Shown: piece by piece, positions 31,201 to 41,467 of the stretch
How positions within the stretch are numbered: position 1 is the first letter of the stretch
Layout: each line of letters opens with the position of its first letter
Source of the DNA: Zymoseptoria tritici IPO323
Lineage: Eukaryota; Ascomycota; Dothideomycetes; Mycosphaerellales; Mycosphaerellaceae
Direction: 5' to 3'
NCBI RefSeq assembly: GCF_000219625.1
Contig: NC_018211.1
Location: 1,612,001 to 1,676,000, forward strand
DNA: 64,000 nt
Notes under the pieces: model-generated
The model's database searches: none
Told to the model about the DNA's origin: nothing
What the model saw: only the letters and a program-made list of their open reading frames with translations
Position numbers and translations under genes: made by a program

Positions 31201-31594
31201 GTCGAGGAACGTGTTGACGAAATTGCAAAATGGATGGTTGAAGCTTATCGGCGACGTGATGACCGCTGAACGAGGCGGCGGAGGTGCTGAAGAGACGATG
31301 GTCGCACTGAGCAGCGGCGAGGATGAGGAGGATGTCACAGAGGTGGGCGACGCTACTACTGTGACAGTCGCGGCAACTGAAGCGGAGGATGAGGACGATA
31401 CGTCGCAGGTCGATGTTGACGAGCAGTTGCAGAGGGAGATGAGGGATACGACGATTGGTGGTGCGACGATGACGAATACGACCGGGTTTGGATTGACTGG
31501 AATACCGGATGCAGAGGGCACAAGGATTGAGGAGGCGGATGGAGAGGAGTATACTGAGGTTGAAGACTCAGAGATGATGGATGTTGACGGTTGA
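28260..31594 (+). CDS. YCG1: Condensin subunit Ycg1/CAP-G (Cnd3)
   Basis: HEAT-repeat subunit of condensin, which binds DNA with the Brn1 kleisin during mitotic chromosome compaction. Exon 1 28260-30344, exon 2 30395-31594; the 50-nt intron (GTAAGA...AATAG) contains AGCTAACG. Product 1094 aa. HEAT-like repeats appear in the first half ('VRLQAVYGLGRLA', 'AEVRRNLLLNLPLTKEVLPYLLERARDADATTRRALY'-type spacing). The middle contains 'LIAMKEFWHGRPDYLEYVSFPESFWDDLSPELAFVAR'-type sequence, characteristic of Cnd3. The C-terminal domain continues over the splice ('MCLGLCCLLGK|NLADENL') with the Cnd3 C-terminal 'LRQTLAYFLPVYCHS'. The last about 100 residues are acidic and low-complexity. Start context AATCATGCC. 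Confidence 0.95.
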
Positions 31595-31902
31595 GGTTGA
31601 GATTGACTCAGGTATGAGCTTTCGTTTTTCATTAGTCTATTGCAAGGAGAGGATACCAATCGGCGTTTGGGAGTCCGCTATGTGATAGTCAGTGTGGATA
31701 ATTGCAATGCACGTTGATGTGTCTTCACCTCATATGGCCAGAGTGAGAATGCCAAGCCTGCCTCCTACAAGGAAGATCTATGTTGGCCATCAACGCTCTC
31801 CTTTCAACCTCACTCCAGGATCATTCTCACCAGACCAAATCAGCAAGATATTAAGATCGATCGCTCGTGAATGGAAAACTCGCCGCTGGCGCGTACACCA
31901 CA
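31595..31902. other. Intergenic region
   Basis: 308 bp between YCG1 and the EMA19-like gene. No separate gene; serves as 3' UTR and promoter. Confidence 0.4.
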
Positions 31903-32547
31903 ATGCCCACCTCCATCTTCTCCCGCAAACGCGACCTCGCCTACCTGGCCTTCTTCATAATCCACATTCCCACGATCTTATGCGTGGATATCGTACCATT
32001 CTATCCCGATGCATACACACCAGCTTTCCTAAACGACCTGCGGAGCTGGTACATCGCGACGGTGAGCCTATTGTCAACTCACTCACCACAAGAGCTAAAT
32101 CGTCATCTCTTCGACTGCAGTACAACGACCGCCTGTTCACCCACCCACCAGCATGGTTCGATCTCTACCTCCTCATCGAAATGCTCTACCACCTGCCACT
32201 ATCGATATGGGCAATTCCCGCTCTACTGAGGGATGACCCACTCGTCCCGCTGCACCTGCTTGTCTTTGCGCTCGAAGCTGCGATTACGACGGCGACGTGT
32301 CTCGCGGAGATGTTGAGTTGGGAGGATTTCCGGGAGGAGCAGAAAGTCGCGTTGGGGTGGTTGTATGGGCCGTATTTGTTGTTGGGTGAGTGTTGTTCTC
32401 GTGCCTGGATTAAGGGATATGGTTTGCGAGTAAGGAGCTTTGTGCTGACTTCGGTGTGTGTTTGTGGTAGCGGTTTTCATGAGTGGAGATATGTTTTTGA
32501 GGTTGAGCGGGACGTTGAGGGGAGTTGGGAAGGCGAAGAGGGCTTGA
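31903..32547 (+). CDS. EMA19: EXPERA-domain membrane protein, Ema19/TMEM97 (sigma-2 receptor) family
   Basis: Four-helix ER/mitochondria-associated membrane protein. Three exons: 31903-32061, 32121-32385 and 32471-32547; introns 59 nt and 85 nt. Product 166 aa, the usual size. Family features: 'RKRDLAYLAFFIIHIPTI' (helix 1), 'DLRSWYIATYNDRLFTHPPAWFDLYLLIEMLYHLPLSIW' formed across the first splice, 'LHLLVFALEAAITTATCLAEML' (helix 3) and 'GWLYGPYLLLAVFMSGDMFLRL' across the second splice. Yeast Ema19 handles non-imported mitochondrial precursors; human TMEM97 binds sterols. The start is the ATG at 31903, since the earlier frame starts at GTG. Unspliced reading would give a long chimeric frame to 32579, which I discard. 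Confidence 0.92.
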
Positions 32548-32717
32548 GTTGTGAAATGTGGAACGCAAGCAAGAAATGACGGCGCCACATTCAATGATAG
32601 CGAGGCAGGTACTTTACACTTGCACGAATTGAGATGGCGAGGAAGTGAGCTCGATTCATTCGCTGCATACTTTTCATCCTATCTTCGATTTGGAAAAAAG
32701 CAATTCCGAAACCAGAA

Positions 32718-33015
32718 AATTCAGTCCCAGTCATTGCAAGTCCTCTCCAGGTCGAGGCACAAGACCAAACCAGTGATGCCACCGCTCGCAAAATCAAATC
32801 GCTCGCAGAATCAAATCGTTCGTAGAATCGAATCAAATCACTCGCAATGCAGGAGCGGAACCCACCCACTCGCGATGTAGGCCTCGAATTCAGTCCGCCC
32901 ACTTCATGCAAGTCCTCTCCAGGTTGAGGCACGAGACCACACCAATGCAGTCATCGCTCGCCGAACCAAACCATTCGCAATGCAGGAGCTAAGTTCCACC
33001 CATTCGTCGTCTCGG
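32718..33015. repeat. Diverged direct duplication with internal 17-nt minisatellite
   Basis: Two copies of a block: 32718-32886 and 32887-33015. Shared anchors are AATTCAGTCC (32718, 32887), TGCAAGTCCTCTCCAGG (about 32735, 32907), GAGGCAC.AGACCA, and ATTCGCAATGCAGGAGC-like ends. The first copy is expanded by a short array of CGCTCGCARAATCAAAT units (32783-32799, 32800-32816, a longer variant to 32838). Differences between copies include C/T and G/A transitions (GTCGAGG/GTTGAGG, CACAAG/CACGAG). It lies between two convergent gene ends and covers most of this 497-bp gap. Confidence 0.7.
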
Positions 33016-33044
33016 AGCCAGAGCACGGTCAGGAACTTGACCCT

Positions 33045-33524
33045 CTAGTCCATTTCGAGCTCTTCGTCCTTGATCGCCTTCATCTTCTTGCTAGGAGAGT
33101 GCTCCTCGTCGTCATCGCCATCGGCTTCCTCAAGCACACTATCCGCAGCCTTGCGCTTACCGCCGGTAGCGGACTTAGTTTTGCCTTCACTGCCAGCCTT
33201 CTTGCGCGGAGTGCGTTTGGCCTTGGGGGTCTTGGGCGCGGTGGGAGTGCCATCGGCGGAAGCGGTGTTGGTGGCACCTGCAACACCGGGAGCAGACTTG
33301 CGAAGCTTGGCGAGGTGCTGGCTAGAAGAACGAAGGTGGGTCAGTGGTGGTTGGAAGGGAGGGACGTGGAGGAGGAGGAGGATATACCGGACTGACTCGC
33401 TGGTGTAGCCTTCGCCCATGATGTCGGCCACGGACTGGCAGTTGGCTCCGGACACGGTGGGCGCGAGCACGGTGATGAAGGCGAGGAGCATTGTCCGGTC
33501 GGCGGTGTCAGTCCAGGCTGGCAT
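33045..33524 (-). CDS. Small Lys-rich nuclear-type protein with N-terminal helical domain
   Basis: Exons 33524-33388 and 33321-33045; intron 66 nt (33322-33387, GTATAT...TCTAG). Product 137 aa. The N-terminal about 55 residues (MPAWTDTADRTMLLAFI...VADIMGEGYTSESVRQHLAKLRK) have the pattern of a compact helix-turn-helix domain that I have seen in many small filamentous-fungal proteins; I cannot name a Pfam family. The splice builds 'SESVRQHLAKLRK'. The rest is low-complexity: Ala/Thr/Pro then Lys-rich ('KTPKAKRTPRKKAG', 'GGKRKAAD'), an acidic patch, and 'SPSKKMKAIK', giving likely nuclear-localisation signals. A chromatin or DNA-binding role is inference. The leader (33525-33720) is CA/TC-rich on the coding strand. 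Confidence 0.82.
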   Translation of the reverse strand: MPAWTDTADRTMLLAFITVLAPTVSGANCQSVADIMGEGYTSESVRYILLLLHVPPFQPPLTHLRSSSQHLAKLRKSAPGVAGATNTASADGTPTAPKTPKAKRTPRKKAGSEGKTKSATGGKRKAADSVLEEADGDDDEEHSPSKKMKAIKDEELEMD

Positions 33525-35381
33525 TTTTGCGGTTGTGTAAGGTCGGGTCGGGATTGAGATGGATATTGGTTGAAGAGTAACTTGTACTTGGATGTTGATG
33601 TTTGTTTGAGTTGGATTGTGTGGAATGTTGTGGATGTGAGTTGGAGAGAGAGGGAGTCGAGTTTTGATGGGTGAAAGCGGCGGAGGTGGCGGAGATGGAT
33701 GGTAGAAGCAAACGGCGAAAGTGATAGGCCACCTGTTGTCACTTCACTTCCACTCGCGGTCTGTGGGTTGCATCATCTGCAAGATGCTTTACTTCACCCA
33801 TAGCACGGGCGTGTCTTGGACGACCTTATTGTTCCTCTTTGGCAGTCTGTACAGTCTCAACAGGACAGCCTGGATGCTTCACGTGCTTATTGCGAGACCG
33901 CCATCTCATTGGACGCCGTCGTAGACATCAAGTAGTGGACGGCTTCCAGCCCGTTCCGGAGACAAGTCGCATCTTCAGCCAGCCTCAGACCAAGTCAAAT
34001 ATCGCAGGTCTTGACTCAAGATTCATACGAGAGAGATACGCATTTGACCCAAGATGGAAGACAACGGATCCGGCATACGTGGCACAGCTCTTGTCTTCGG
34101 CTGTTTTGTCTTGCAGGAAGAGTGCTATGTGCTGTCCATGAAGAGAGCAAAGATCGATGAGACGGTTTGACACTTACTGAGATGTGCTCGAGACGTGATG
34201 TTGCTTCGCGTTATGGTTGATTGTGGCCCAACCTGCCTACTGCAGTTGGTGTTGCGACGGAAATCTTCCCAGGATACCTTTGCGATGCCCAAACCTTCTC
34301 ACTAGCATCGGTGTGCTCGCATGGCGAGGTCTTTTGAATTATGCTGTTCGAAATAGTTGCGTCGATCTCGGAGCATCAACCGAAGCGGTTCCAAGATCTG
34401 CCACCACGATTCAGAGAGACATCTCGGAGTGGCTACGGTAGCCCGTCGTACTCACGGGTATTCGCATGCCATGGAGGGACACGCGTGTATAACCAGGGAA
34501 GAGCTTGTCAATACATGAACGGAGAAGTCTCGTGGTTGTTATCGGCTTCGTCCGCGCAGCGCGGGTCAAGTCATCATTTGCCATCAAGCCCCTCGAGGTG
34601 TGGACCTGAGTCAGGTAGTGTTGAAGATGACTTCACCGTGGCTTGCTAGCAGGATCGTCAGCAGTGTGAAGCAGGATGAAGGATCATGCTATGGTGCTTG
34701 TTCGGGAAGGCGCAGCTTTGTCGACGGCCACATGACAGGGTGAGACTGTCCAGTGCGAGGTGAAGTGGTCGAATCGGACACTTCATTGGGCGTGTAGAAC
34801 TCTACAAGGATAAAGGGACAGGAAAGGGAAAGGGGTCAGAAATCGAATCCGCTCTGGCGCTAGTCTAGTTCTAGTTCTACCGGCGATGAAACATCTCCTC
34901 CAGTGTGCGTGTAGTAGTTCTAGTAGTAGTGTTAGACGACTCCCTATCCCCTCTCACCAATACCTTACCTCTCTCGTGGAAGCGAGACAATAATAGGGAG
35001 AAACACTGCGAGTGAATTCCGCCCTTTTGTGCCATCGGTCCAGAGTTGTCCGCCATTATTGTCGCTTGTCCCTCCACAAGGGAGCTTCCCGTTCGCGAGG
35101 CCACCAACACCCCTCCATCGACATCCCTGGCACACTGATCAAGACCCAATACCTGGAAACCGAGGGCGGCAACCGGCAACTGAAGGCTGATCCGGGATTC
35201 CTTCGCACCGCGCTCGCCTCACGACAACAAACTTATATTGCTTTTCCACGCGCCCGCACTGCGACCACAGCGACCTCACAACGACCACGACGCCGCATCG
35301 CAGCACCGACATCATCACTTCGCAAGCGCCGGCCTTTGGCGTAGTCGCCGCTCAGCATTGTTGCGACAGTAGCTGGCAAAC
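33525..35381. other. Long gene-poor interval
   Basis: 1.86 kb between the small nuclear-type gene and CLA4. No frame with a recognisable domain. A CTAGTT/TAGTAG microsatellite-like patch lies at about 34863-34945. The last 300 bp is CGAC/CACC-rich and probably the CLA4 leader. Confidence 0.4.
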
Positions 35382-38089
35382 ATGGCGCAACCAAACTCGT
35401 AAGTACCGTGTTTCTCGTTCGTTCGGTGGCAGGTGGTGGAAGATGGCAAGGCGGCGTGAGGGGTACATTTCCAGCGGCGGCGCGGTCGTGACATGTGGCA
35501 GCGGCAGCGGCAGCAGCAGACAGTGACTCTCAGGATGAATGTGAATACATATTGACTCTAGGGCAGAATCTACCGACCTGATCAGTTCATGAACCCAGGC
35601 CCCGCGCCTCGTCCACCGACCGACCGACCAAAAGTCGCACTTACACCTCAGATCTACAACACCCACAATCTCAGCGGCGTGAACAACGGCTCTGCCAATC
35701 CGATCAGCTCATCCACACCAACGCTCGGCCGATCAGAGACGAGCAATGGAGAGTTCACCGTCGTCAAAGATGGCTGGGCAAAGGTCAAAGAGGAGGGAGG
35801 TGGATTCATGAAGGCATTCTGGACCGACCGCTTCCTCGTCCTGCGCGAGAAACAGCTGGATTTTCTCAAATCAGCCACAAGCAGCAAGACCGCCAACACA
35901 ATCCTCCTCCGCGACGTGTCCCACATCACACGCTCGGACAACTACCCTTTCAGTGTGGAGCTCACTCGAGAAGGGAACAAGATGTGGATTCTGAAGTTTG
36001 ACACCGACACTGAAGTCTACAACTGGATGGACAGCATATACGACCGATGCCCTAGCATGGGCGGCGTATCGCACCCGACGGGATTCTCACATCGTGTCCA
36101 TGTCGGCTTCGATCCTGTCACGGGAGGCTTCGTCGGTCTGCCAGTGGAGTGGGAACGCCTTCTCAAGGGCTCTGCTCTGACCAAAGACGACATGGCGAAG
36201 AACCCGCAGGCTGTCATGGAGGTCCTGCAGTTCTACACAGACAAGCTCGCCACGCGCCAAGATGAGCCGAAGATGTTCGCGCAAACCCCCGGCGGCGACA
36301 GCAATAGAGAGAAGCAGCTTGGCTACTCAACAGGACACAGCGTCGCTCCACCACGACCTCAGCCACCGTTCGGCCGACAGGAGAGCTACAGGTCACCTGG
36401 AAGTGCATCGGGCAGCGCGCACGGACGAGACCAGTCTAGCGATAGATATGGTGGACAAAAGACTTCGCCCCAAGCCGAGGAAGAGCGTCGTAAGAGGCAG
36501 GAGGAGAGCAGGCGGCGCGAAGAGGTAGAACAGAGACACGAGGACGAACGCAGGACACGTCAAGAGCAAGAGGATCGCGAATACAACGACTCCATCCCCA
36601 AGTCCAAAGTGCCTCTTGCGAAGCAGGAGATTGGTGGTGGTTTCGTTGGCGAATCTGCATCGAGGGACGCCAGCCCAAGCTCGAGATATAACGCTTCTCG
36701 GCCTGCACCGCCCGCGCCCTCCACAAGCAAGGGCGGACAACCCGGCAGTGCGATCCCAATTCGAGGGTTGCAGGCGCAACGTCCTGCTCCGGCACCTCCG
36801 GGTTCCTCCAATGGCTCTTCCACATCTCCGTCGAAGAAGCCGGGTGCGAACGGCTCCTCGCCATATGCTGTGAAGCAGCCTCCTGGTCAGTCACAGCCAA
36901 GGAGAGAAGATCAGAAGCCACAGACTGCCGGCCCTACACATGGCGCATCGCCCAGTCAGGGGCAAGTGAAGCCACTCAACGTCGCAACCAAATCTCCCAC
37001 AGGCGCACCAAAAGATGCAGCCATCAAGCAGGCCGAGGCGGCGCTTACCAAGAAAGATCCCACCGAGAAGCAGAAGGAAGTTCGCATGAGTGCCATGTCC
37101 GATGCACAAGTGATGGACCGCCTTCGCTCAGTCGTGACCCTATCCAACCCTCTTGAGAGCTATAACAAGCAGAAGAAGATTGGCCAGGGTGCTTCAGGCT
37201 CCGTCTACGTGGCTCGCATCCGTGAGAGCGCTCCTAGCCAAACCGCAAAGGATCTGATCAAGATGTACGGACCTCGCGCTCAAGTGGCTATCAAGCAAAT
37301 GGATCTTCGATCGCAGCCACGGAAGGAGCTCATCGTGAATGAGATCATCGTCATGAAGGAGAGCCGACACGACAACATTGTCAACTTCTTGGATGCCTTC
37401 CTTCAAGAGGAGACGTTCGAGCTTTGGGTCGTCATGGAGTTTATGGAGGGCGGTGCACTGACCGACGTCATCGACAACAACGCCTCCATCTCCGAAGACC
37501 AAATCGCAACGATTTGCTACGAGGTGAGTCTTGTCCATCGTCGCCATCTCATCACATACTGACCACCCCTTCACAGACCTGCAAGGGCCTCATCCACCTC
37601 CACGCCCAAAACATCATCCATCGCGATATCAAATCCGACAACGTCCTCCTCTCCGCCCGCGGCAGCGTCAAAATCACCGATTTCGGCTTCTGCGCGAAGC
37701 TCACCGAACAGCGCTCCAAGCGCGCCACCATGGTTGGCACGCCGTACTGGATGGCGCCCGAAGTCGTCAAGCAGAAAGAGTACGGCAGCAAAGTCGACAT
37801 CTGGTCGCTCGGCATTATGGCAATCGAAATGATCGAGTCCGAGCCGCCGTATTTGAATGAGGAGCCGCTCAAGGCGCTGTACTTGATTGCGACGAACGGC
37901 ACGCCGAGACTGAAGAAGCCGGAGAAGCTGAGCAAGGAGTTGAAGGCTTTCTTGAGTGTGTGTCTTTGTGTGGATGTCAAGTCGAGAGCCACAGCGGAGG
38001 AGCTTGGACGACACGAGTTCTTGCAGCATGGCTGCTCGCTCGCGAGTTTGAGTGAGCTTTTGCGATTCAGAAAGGGAGGTGGGCATTAA
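35382..38089 (+). CDS. CLA4: p21-activated protein kinase, Cla4 type (PH-CRIB-kinase)
   Basis: Cdc42/Rac effector kinase for polarity, septation and hyphal growth. Exons 35382-35398, 35567-37523 and 37577-38089; introns 168 nt (35399-35566) and 53 nt (37524-37576). Product 828 aa. The tiny first exon encodes MAQPNS and joins to '[17 protein letters not shown]', restoring the usual Cla4 N-terminus. PH domain about 70-175 ('[20 protein letters not shown]', '[18 protein letters not shown]'). CRIB about 172-200 ('[18 protein letters not shown]'). A Pro/Ser/Gln-rich linker with '[15 protein letters not shown]' follows. Kinase about 537-810: '[13 protein letters not shown]', 'HRDIKSDN' at about 673, 'DFGFCA', 'GTPYWMAPE'. 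The PH domain separates it from Ste20. Confidence 0.96.
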
Positions 38090-39124
38090 ATCATCAGAGG
38101 ATGATTTTTGTTCACATTTCTTCTCATACTGGATTCTCCGGAGTTGGAGGTTTGGAGACGACCGGTCACCGTGGGTCTGCGGCAAGGTTGGCGGCGTACG
38201 GTCGAGGTCACGTGCGGTCGCCGACTAGTCCGGACCGCGATTTTAATGTCTTTTGCGCTCGCGCTGGCAGGGGAGGGCACGGGCCTGCATTTTATGATAC
38301 CACTTTCGGTTTCTTGTCACTTCACTTCCGCTGCGAGAAGGTACTTGCGGAGGATGGAGGGCGTTTTGGGGATAGGGATTGCTCAGGCGGAGGTTTTTGC
38401 GCGCGTGGCGGATTGCGTTGGGAGGAAAGAGCGAGGACTTCAGGAAAAGAATGGATGATTAAGGAAAGGAAGGATGAAGATTCTGAGGAGGAAAAGGCCA
38501 CCTGGCGTGAGGGCACGAGATGCAGCGAAGACCAACGCAACGCAGGCAGGACTTAGCCGACGATGAGCTATCTCGGAGTGGAAGAAGGGCTGCTCGGGTG
38601 GAAGTTGGTGCGGTGGTGGATATCACGATGGAGGAAAGGAGACATGCGAAGGAGGATGGGAGGCAAGATTGACGCTGGGACTGGTTATGAGGTGCGTAGA
38701 CGAATGGAATGACAATACGTTTTCATGGATGCTGGGAGGTTTTCATCGAGGTTCATTTGGGTGGCTATTCCGCTGCTTGAGTGGTCTTCGAGCTTGTGCT
38801 GCGCCTGTCAAAAAGCTGGAGAGGCTGATCTGGGTACGTCTTCTTGGTGATCGCTTTTGGTTGATGAGGCGCTGACGCTGATGCTGAATGCTCCAGTACC
38901 TCCCTCGATCTGGGTTCTCTTGCGCTGCTGCGCCTTCATCTACTTCAGCTGCGCTCCTTTCAAGCGGGCTCCAGCGTCGGCGATGTCGATCTCGTATCAT
39001 GTCTCTTTTGCTTCGTCATGATCTTCTCTGCGCCTGATGGTGCTGATATGCTTGGTCACTCCTGCACCACCAACTGGACTTCTCTGGTGGCTCCTTTTCT
39101 GGTCTCACCTCGCTCCGTTGATCC
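38090..39124. other. Intergenic region between convergent genes
   Basis: About 1.03 kb. Open frames at 38101-38556 on the plus strand have biased Gly/Glu/Arg composition and no domain, so they look like 3' UTR. No repeat or RNA gene seen. Confidence 0.4.
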
Positions 39125-39952
39125 TCATTTCGATTGCTCTTCAGCCGACTGGTTCTCCTCCGGGCGCTTCTCGACAATCTCCTTGCCTTCCGGGCTACCC
39201 GCATCCGAGTGCTTCTCGTCCAGTACTTCTTTTGGCGCAGACTCGCGCAGGACCTGAGGCTTCTTCAGCGTGCCACGTTCGCCCCGCTTGATGGGTTCAA
39301 GCGGGGCGTCGTACCCATAAAGGTAATCCACGCTGATCTGGTACTCTTCCTCATGGCCCGAGAATGCAGAATTGTCGAGCCAATCTGCAAAAGTCCCGAG
39401 CGTGCAGTCTCCATGCATCTCAACGACGTCGAGGAAACGCTCGCTATCATATGGAGATGTGGAGTTGCAGCTGACGGATTTGAAGTACCCCATAAGGGGT
39501 TTGGAGTCGTTGCCTGCGCCTCGGTGGCATTTGACACGGCGCCACGATGCTTCGCGTGCTCTGAGCCCCTTCGGCGCTGTGCTGATCGCTGGATGTCTGA
39601 AGTCGATGGAGTAAATGAAGTCCGCCTCCTCATTTGCTCCTTGGCCCCAGCATTCGAAGACCTTCTCTTGTACTGCGAGGAGCCACACGATGGGCGCTGA
39701 CTTCGGAAGGCTGACTCCATCATATGATGGATTGGAGTCGCCAAACATCAGCTGCTGCAGCTTGCACGAGCCGATAAGGACGTTATTGAATGCTCGCGAG
39801 ACACGGTGGCAGGGCGCAAGTGACCTAAGCGGTTCCGTAGACGCGCTTACGCCTTCGGGTCTCTCAAGCTGGTCGATAATAGCGGTATCTGCGCACTGCA
39901 ACAAGATATTCTCAAGCAGCTCTGGCACGGCGAAGACTTTGGCGCCGGCCAT
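39125..39952 (-). CDS. F-box-like protein, tandem paralogue 1
   Basis: Intronless, 275 aa, ATG at 39952. It begins MAGAKVFAVPELLENILLQ, a compact F-box-like N-terminus, followed by 'LRSLAPCHRVSRAFNNVLIGSCKLQQLMF'. Shared with its neighbours: 'EASWRRVKCHRG', 'GDCTLGTFADWL', and 'RGTLKKPQVL'. The C-terminal about 35 residues are Glu/Lys-rich and specific to this copy. In the filamentous-fungal F-box-like families, such proteins are thought to be Skp1 adaptors, but the F-box here is short and the middle region unfamiliar, so substrate-receptor function is inference. It is the most downstream of three head-to-tail genes. Confidence 0.82.
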   Translation of the reverse strand: MAGAKVFAVPELLENILLQCADTAIIDQLERPEGVSASTEPLRSLAPCHRVSRAFNNVLIGSCKLQQLMFGDSNPSYDGVSLPKSAPIVWLLAVQEKVFECWGQGANEEADFIYSIDFRHPAISTAPKGLRAREASWRRVKCHRGAGNDSKPLMGYFKSVSCNSTSPYDSERFLDVVEMHGDCTLGTFADWLDNSAFSGHEEEYQISVDYLYGYDAPLEPIKRGERGTLKKPQVLRESAPKEVLDEKHSDAGSPEGKEIVEKRPEENQSAEEQSK

Positions 39953-40471
39953 AGCTGGCGTGATACTGAGGGTGTCGGTCCCGATGCGTGTGTAATGCGA
40001 AAGTTTGAGATGTGAGAGTCGATGTCGATGTCGATGTCACGAAGGTGACACAAACGGAGCGAACGGAAGGGTAACGAAGAAAGCGTAGGAACCGCCGCTA
40101 GGCTGGATTGGTAATGTCACATGTGAGAAGCTACGAAGTGAAGCAGAGGGACATCAGACTTGTGATTCTCGATACACCTTCGGACCATAGAATAAGGTAG
40201 GGAACTGATCATGGCCTCCGTGTCCGCTTGGGCGTGATTTCATTCCACATGCATGCTGACCTCACTGTCTAGTGTCGTGCCGACTGCGTGCCATAGTCAT
40301 TGCACTCGGGCGATCTCTCGCGCCTTCACTCCCTCCCTTCCACCAGCTGTACTATCAGCTTTCCCACTACGATTCCAACGTCTTGCGCTTTTCTTCAGTA
40401 GTCTCACTCGCGGCAGGCTTCGGCTCAAGCCAGTCCTGTACCCGCTGAGATCCTTGTGCGGTCAGCTTGTA
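39953..40471. other. Intergenic spacer in the F-box-like cluster
   Basis: 519 bp between paralogues 1 and 2. No supported gene; presumably promoter of paralogue 1. Confidence 0.4.
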
Positions 40472-41185
40472 TCAAGCCAACGACGAGAGCAGCACCTGCG
40501 GGTCATCCAATGTGCCACGATTGTAGGTTCTGTGGTTCTTTGCTGCGTCTTGATGGAAAGCCTGAACCCTAACGTCATCGATGTCGTACTCTTTCATGCG
40601 ATCCGACCATGCAGAAGCGTGCAACCAAGTCTCGAAGTCGCCGAGCGTGACGTCTGCATGGACCAACAGAACGTCCTTGGAGTTCAGGGTGTCGAACCCC
40701 TGAGTATCAGCTTCCCACACGATTGACATTCCTCCCAGAATGTACTCGAGTCCGTCCATTTCCTTGCCAATGAATTTGACGTGCCGCCACGATGCTTCGG
40801 GGTTGTCGTGTCCTTTGCTACGTTTGTCGCCCGTTGCCTCTCCAGTACGCTGAAGGAAGAAGCCATAGGGCAAGGCTGTTAGACCTGTCGACATCGATCC
40901 TCCTAGTGTGAGTGCTAGCCAGCGTGCCGGTCTGAGCGACGCAAAACGGGAATCGTTGTATGCTGGACTGCCGTCGTACATCAGATGCTGTAACCTGCGC
41001 GATCCTTTGAGTGTGCTGCGAAATTCTTGCGAGACACGATGGCAGGGTGCGAGCGTCATGAGCGGTTGTAGAGCTGGGTCGTCGCGCAAAGGCTTGTCGT
41101 CCTCCTCGATAATGGCCATGTAAGCAAGCTTGACCAAGACATTCTCCAGCAACTCCGGAAGAGCGAAAAAATTAGCGGCCGCCAT
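40472..41185 (-). CDS. F-box-like protein, tandem paralogue 2
   Basis: Intronless, 237 aa. I start at the ATG at 41185 (MAAANFFALPELLENVLVK), which aligns with paralogues 1 and 3; the open frame runs upstream to 41443 but that part has no counterpart. Shared blocks: 'LMTLAPCHRVSQEFRSTLKGSRRLQHLMYDGSP' (compare 'LAPCHRVSRAFNNVL' in paralogue 1), 'NPEASWRHVKFIG', 'HADVTLGDFETWLHASAW', 'RGTLDDPQVLLSS'. It is closest to paralogue 1 by eye: both keep the APCHRVS block, the ASW block, the TLG block and the closing RGTL..PQVL. Function unknown beyond the likely Skp1-binding N-terminus. Confidence 0.82.
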   Translation of the reverse strand: MAAANFFALPELLENVLVKLAYMAIIEEDDKPLRDDPALQPLMTLAPCHRVSQEFRSTLKGSRRLQHLMYDGSPAYNDSRFASLRPARWLALTLGGSMSTGLTALPYGFFLQRTGEATGDKRSKGHDNPEASWRHVKFIGKEMDGLEYILGGMSIVWEADTQGFDTLNSKDVLLVHADVTLGDFETWLHASAWSDRMKEYDIDDVRVQAFHQDAAKNHRTYNRGTLDDPQVLLSSLA

Positions 41186-41467
41186 GGTGGATGTGGTGCT
41201 GTGGGTGTTGAGTGACGGGATTGAGAGGTCGATACTAACCTTTGAATGGAAAGGGAAGGAAGTGAAGTGGATTTCAGGTTGCAATTGAAAGTACGAACCA
41301 GACGACAAGTGAGAAGGAAGGGATGTATGCTCCGTCGCGGCTTCGGATGCACCTGTTCTCTGCATACAACACACTCTGCCAGTGCACATTCTCGGTGGCG
41401 GCTTCGTCTTTCGCTGAGGCAAAAGTTTATGGCCTGGAGCCATATCTGCAAGCCGCTACTTTCAGCC

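Noticed and set aside
31692..32579. Single 295-codon frame over the EMA19-like gene
   Set aside because: It switches frame relative to the family sequence; splicing two short introns gives the full EXPERA protein instead.
38101..38556. 151-codon plus frame after CLA4
   Set aside because: Low-complexity Gly/Arg/Glu composition, no domain, sits in a likely 3' UTR.
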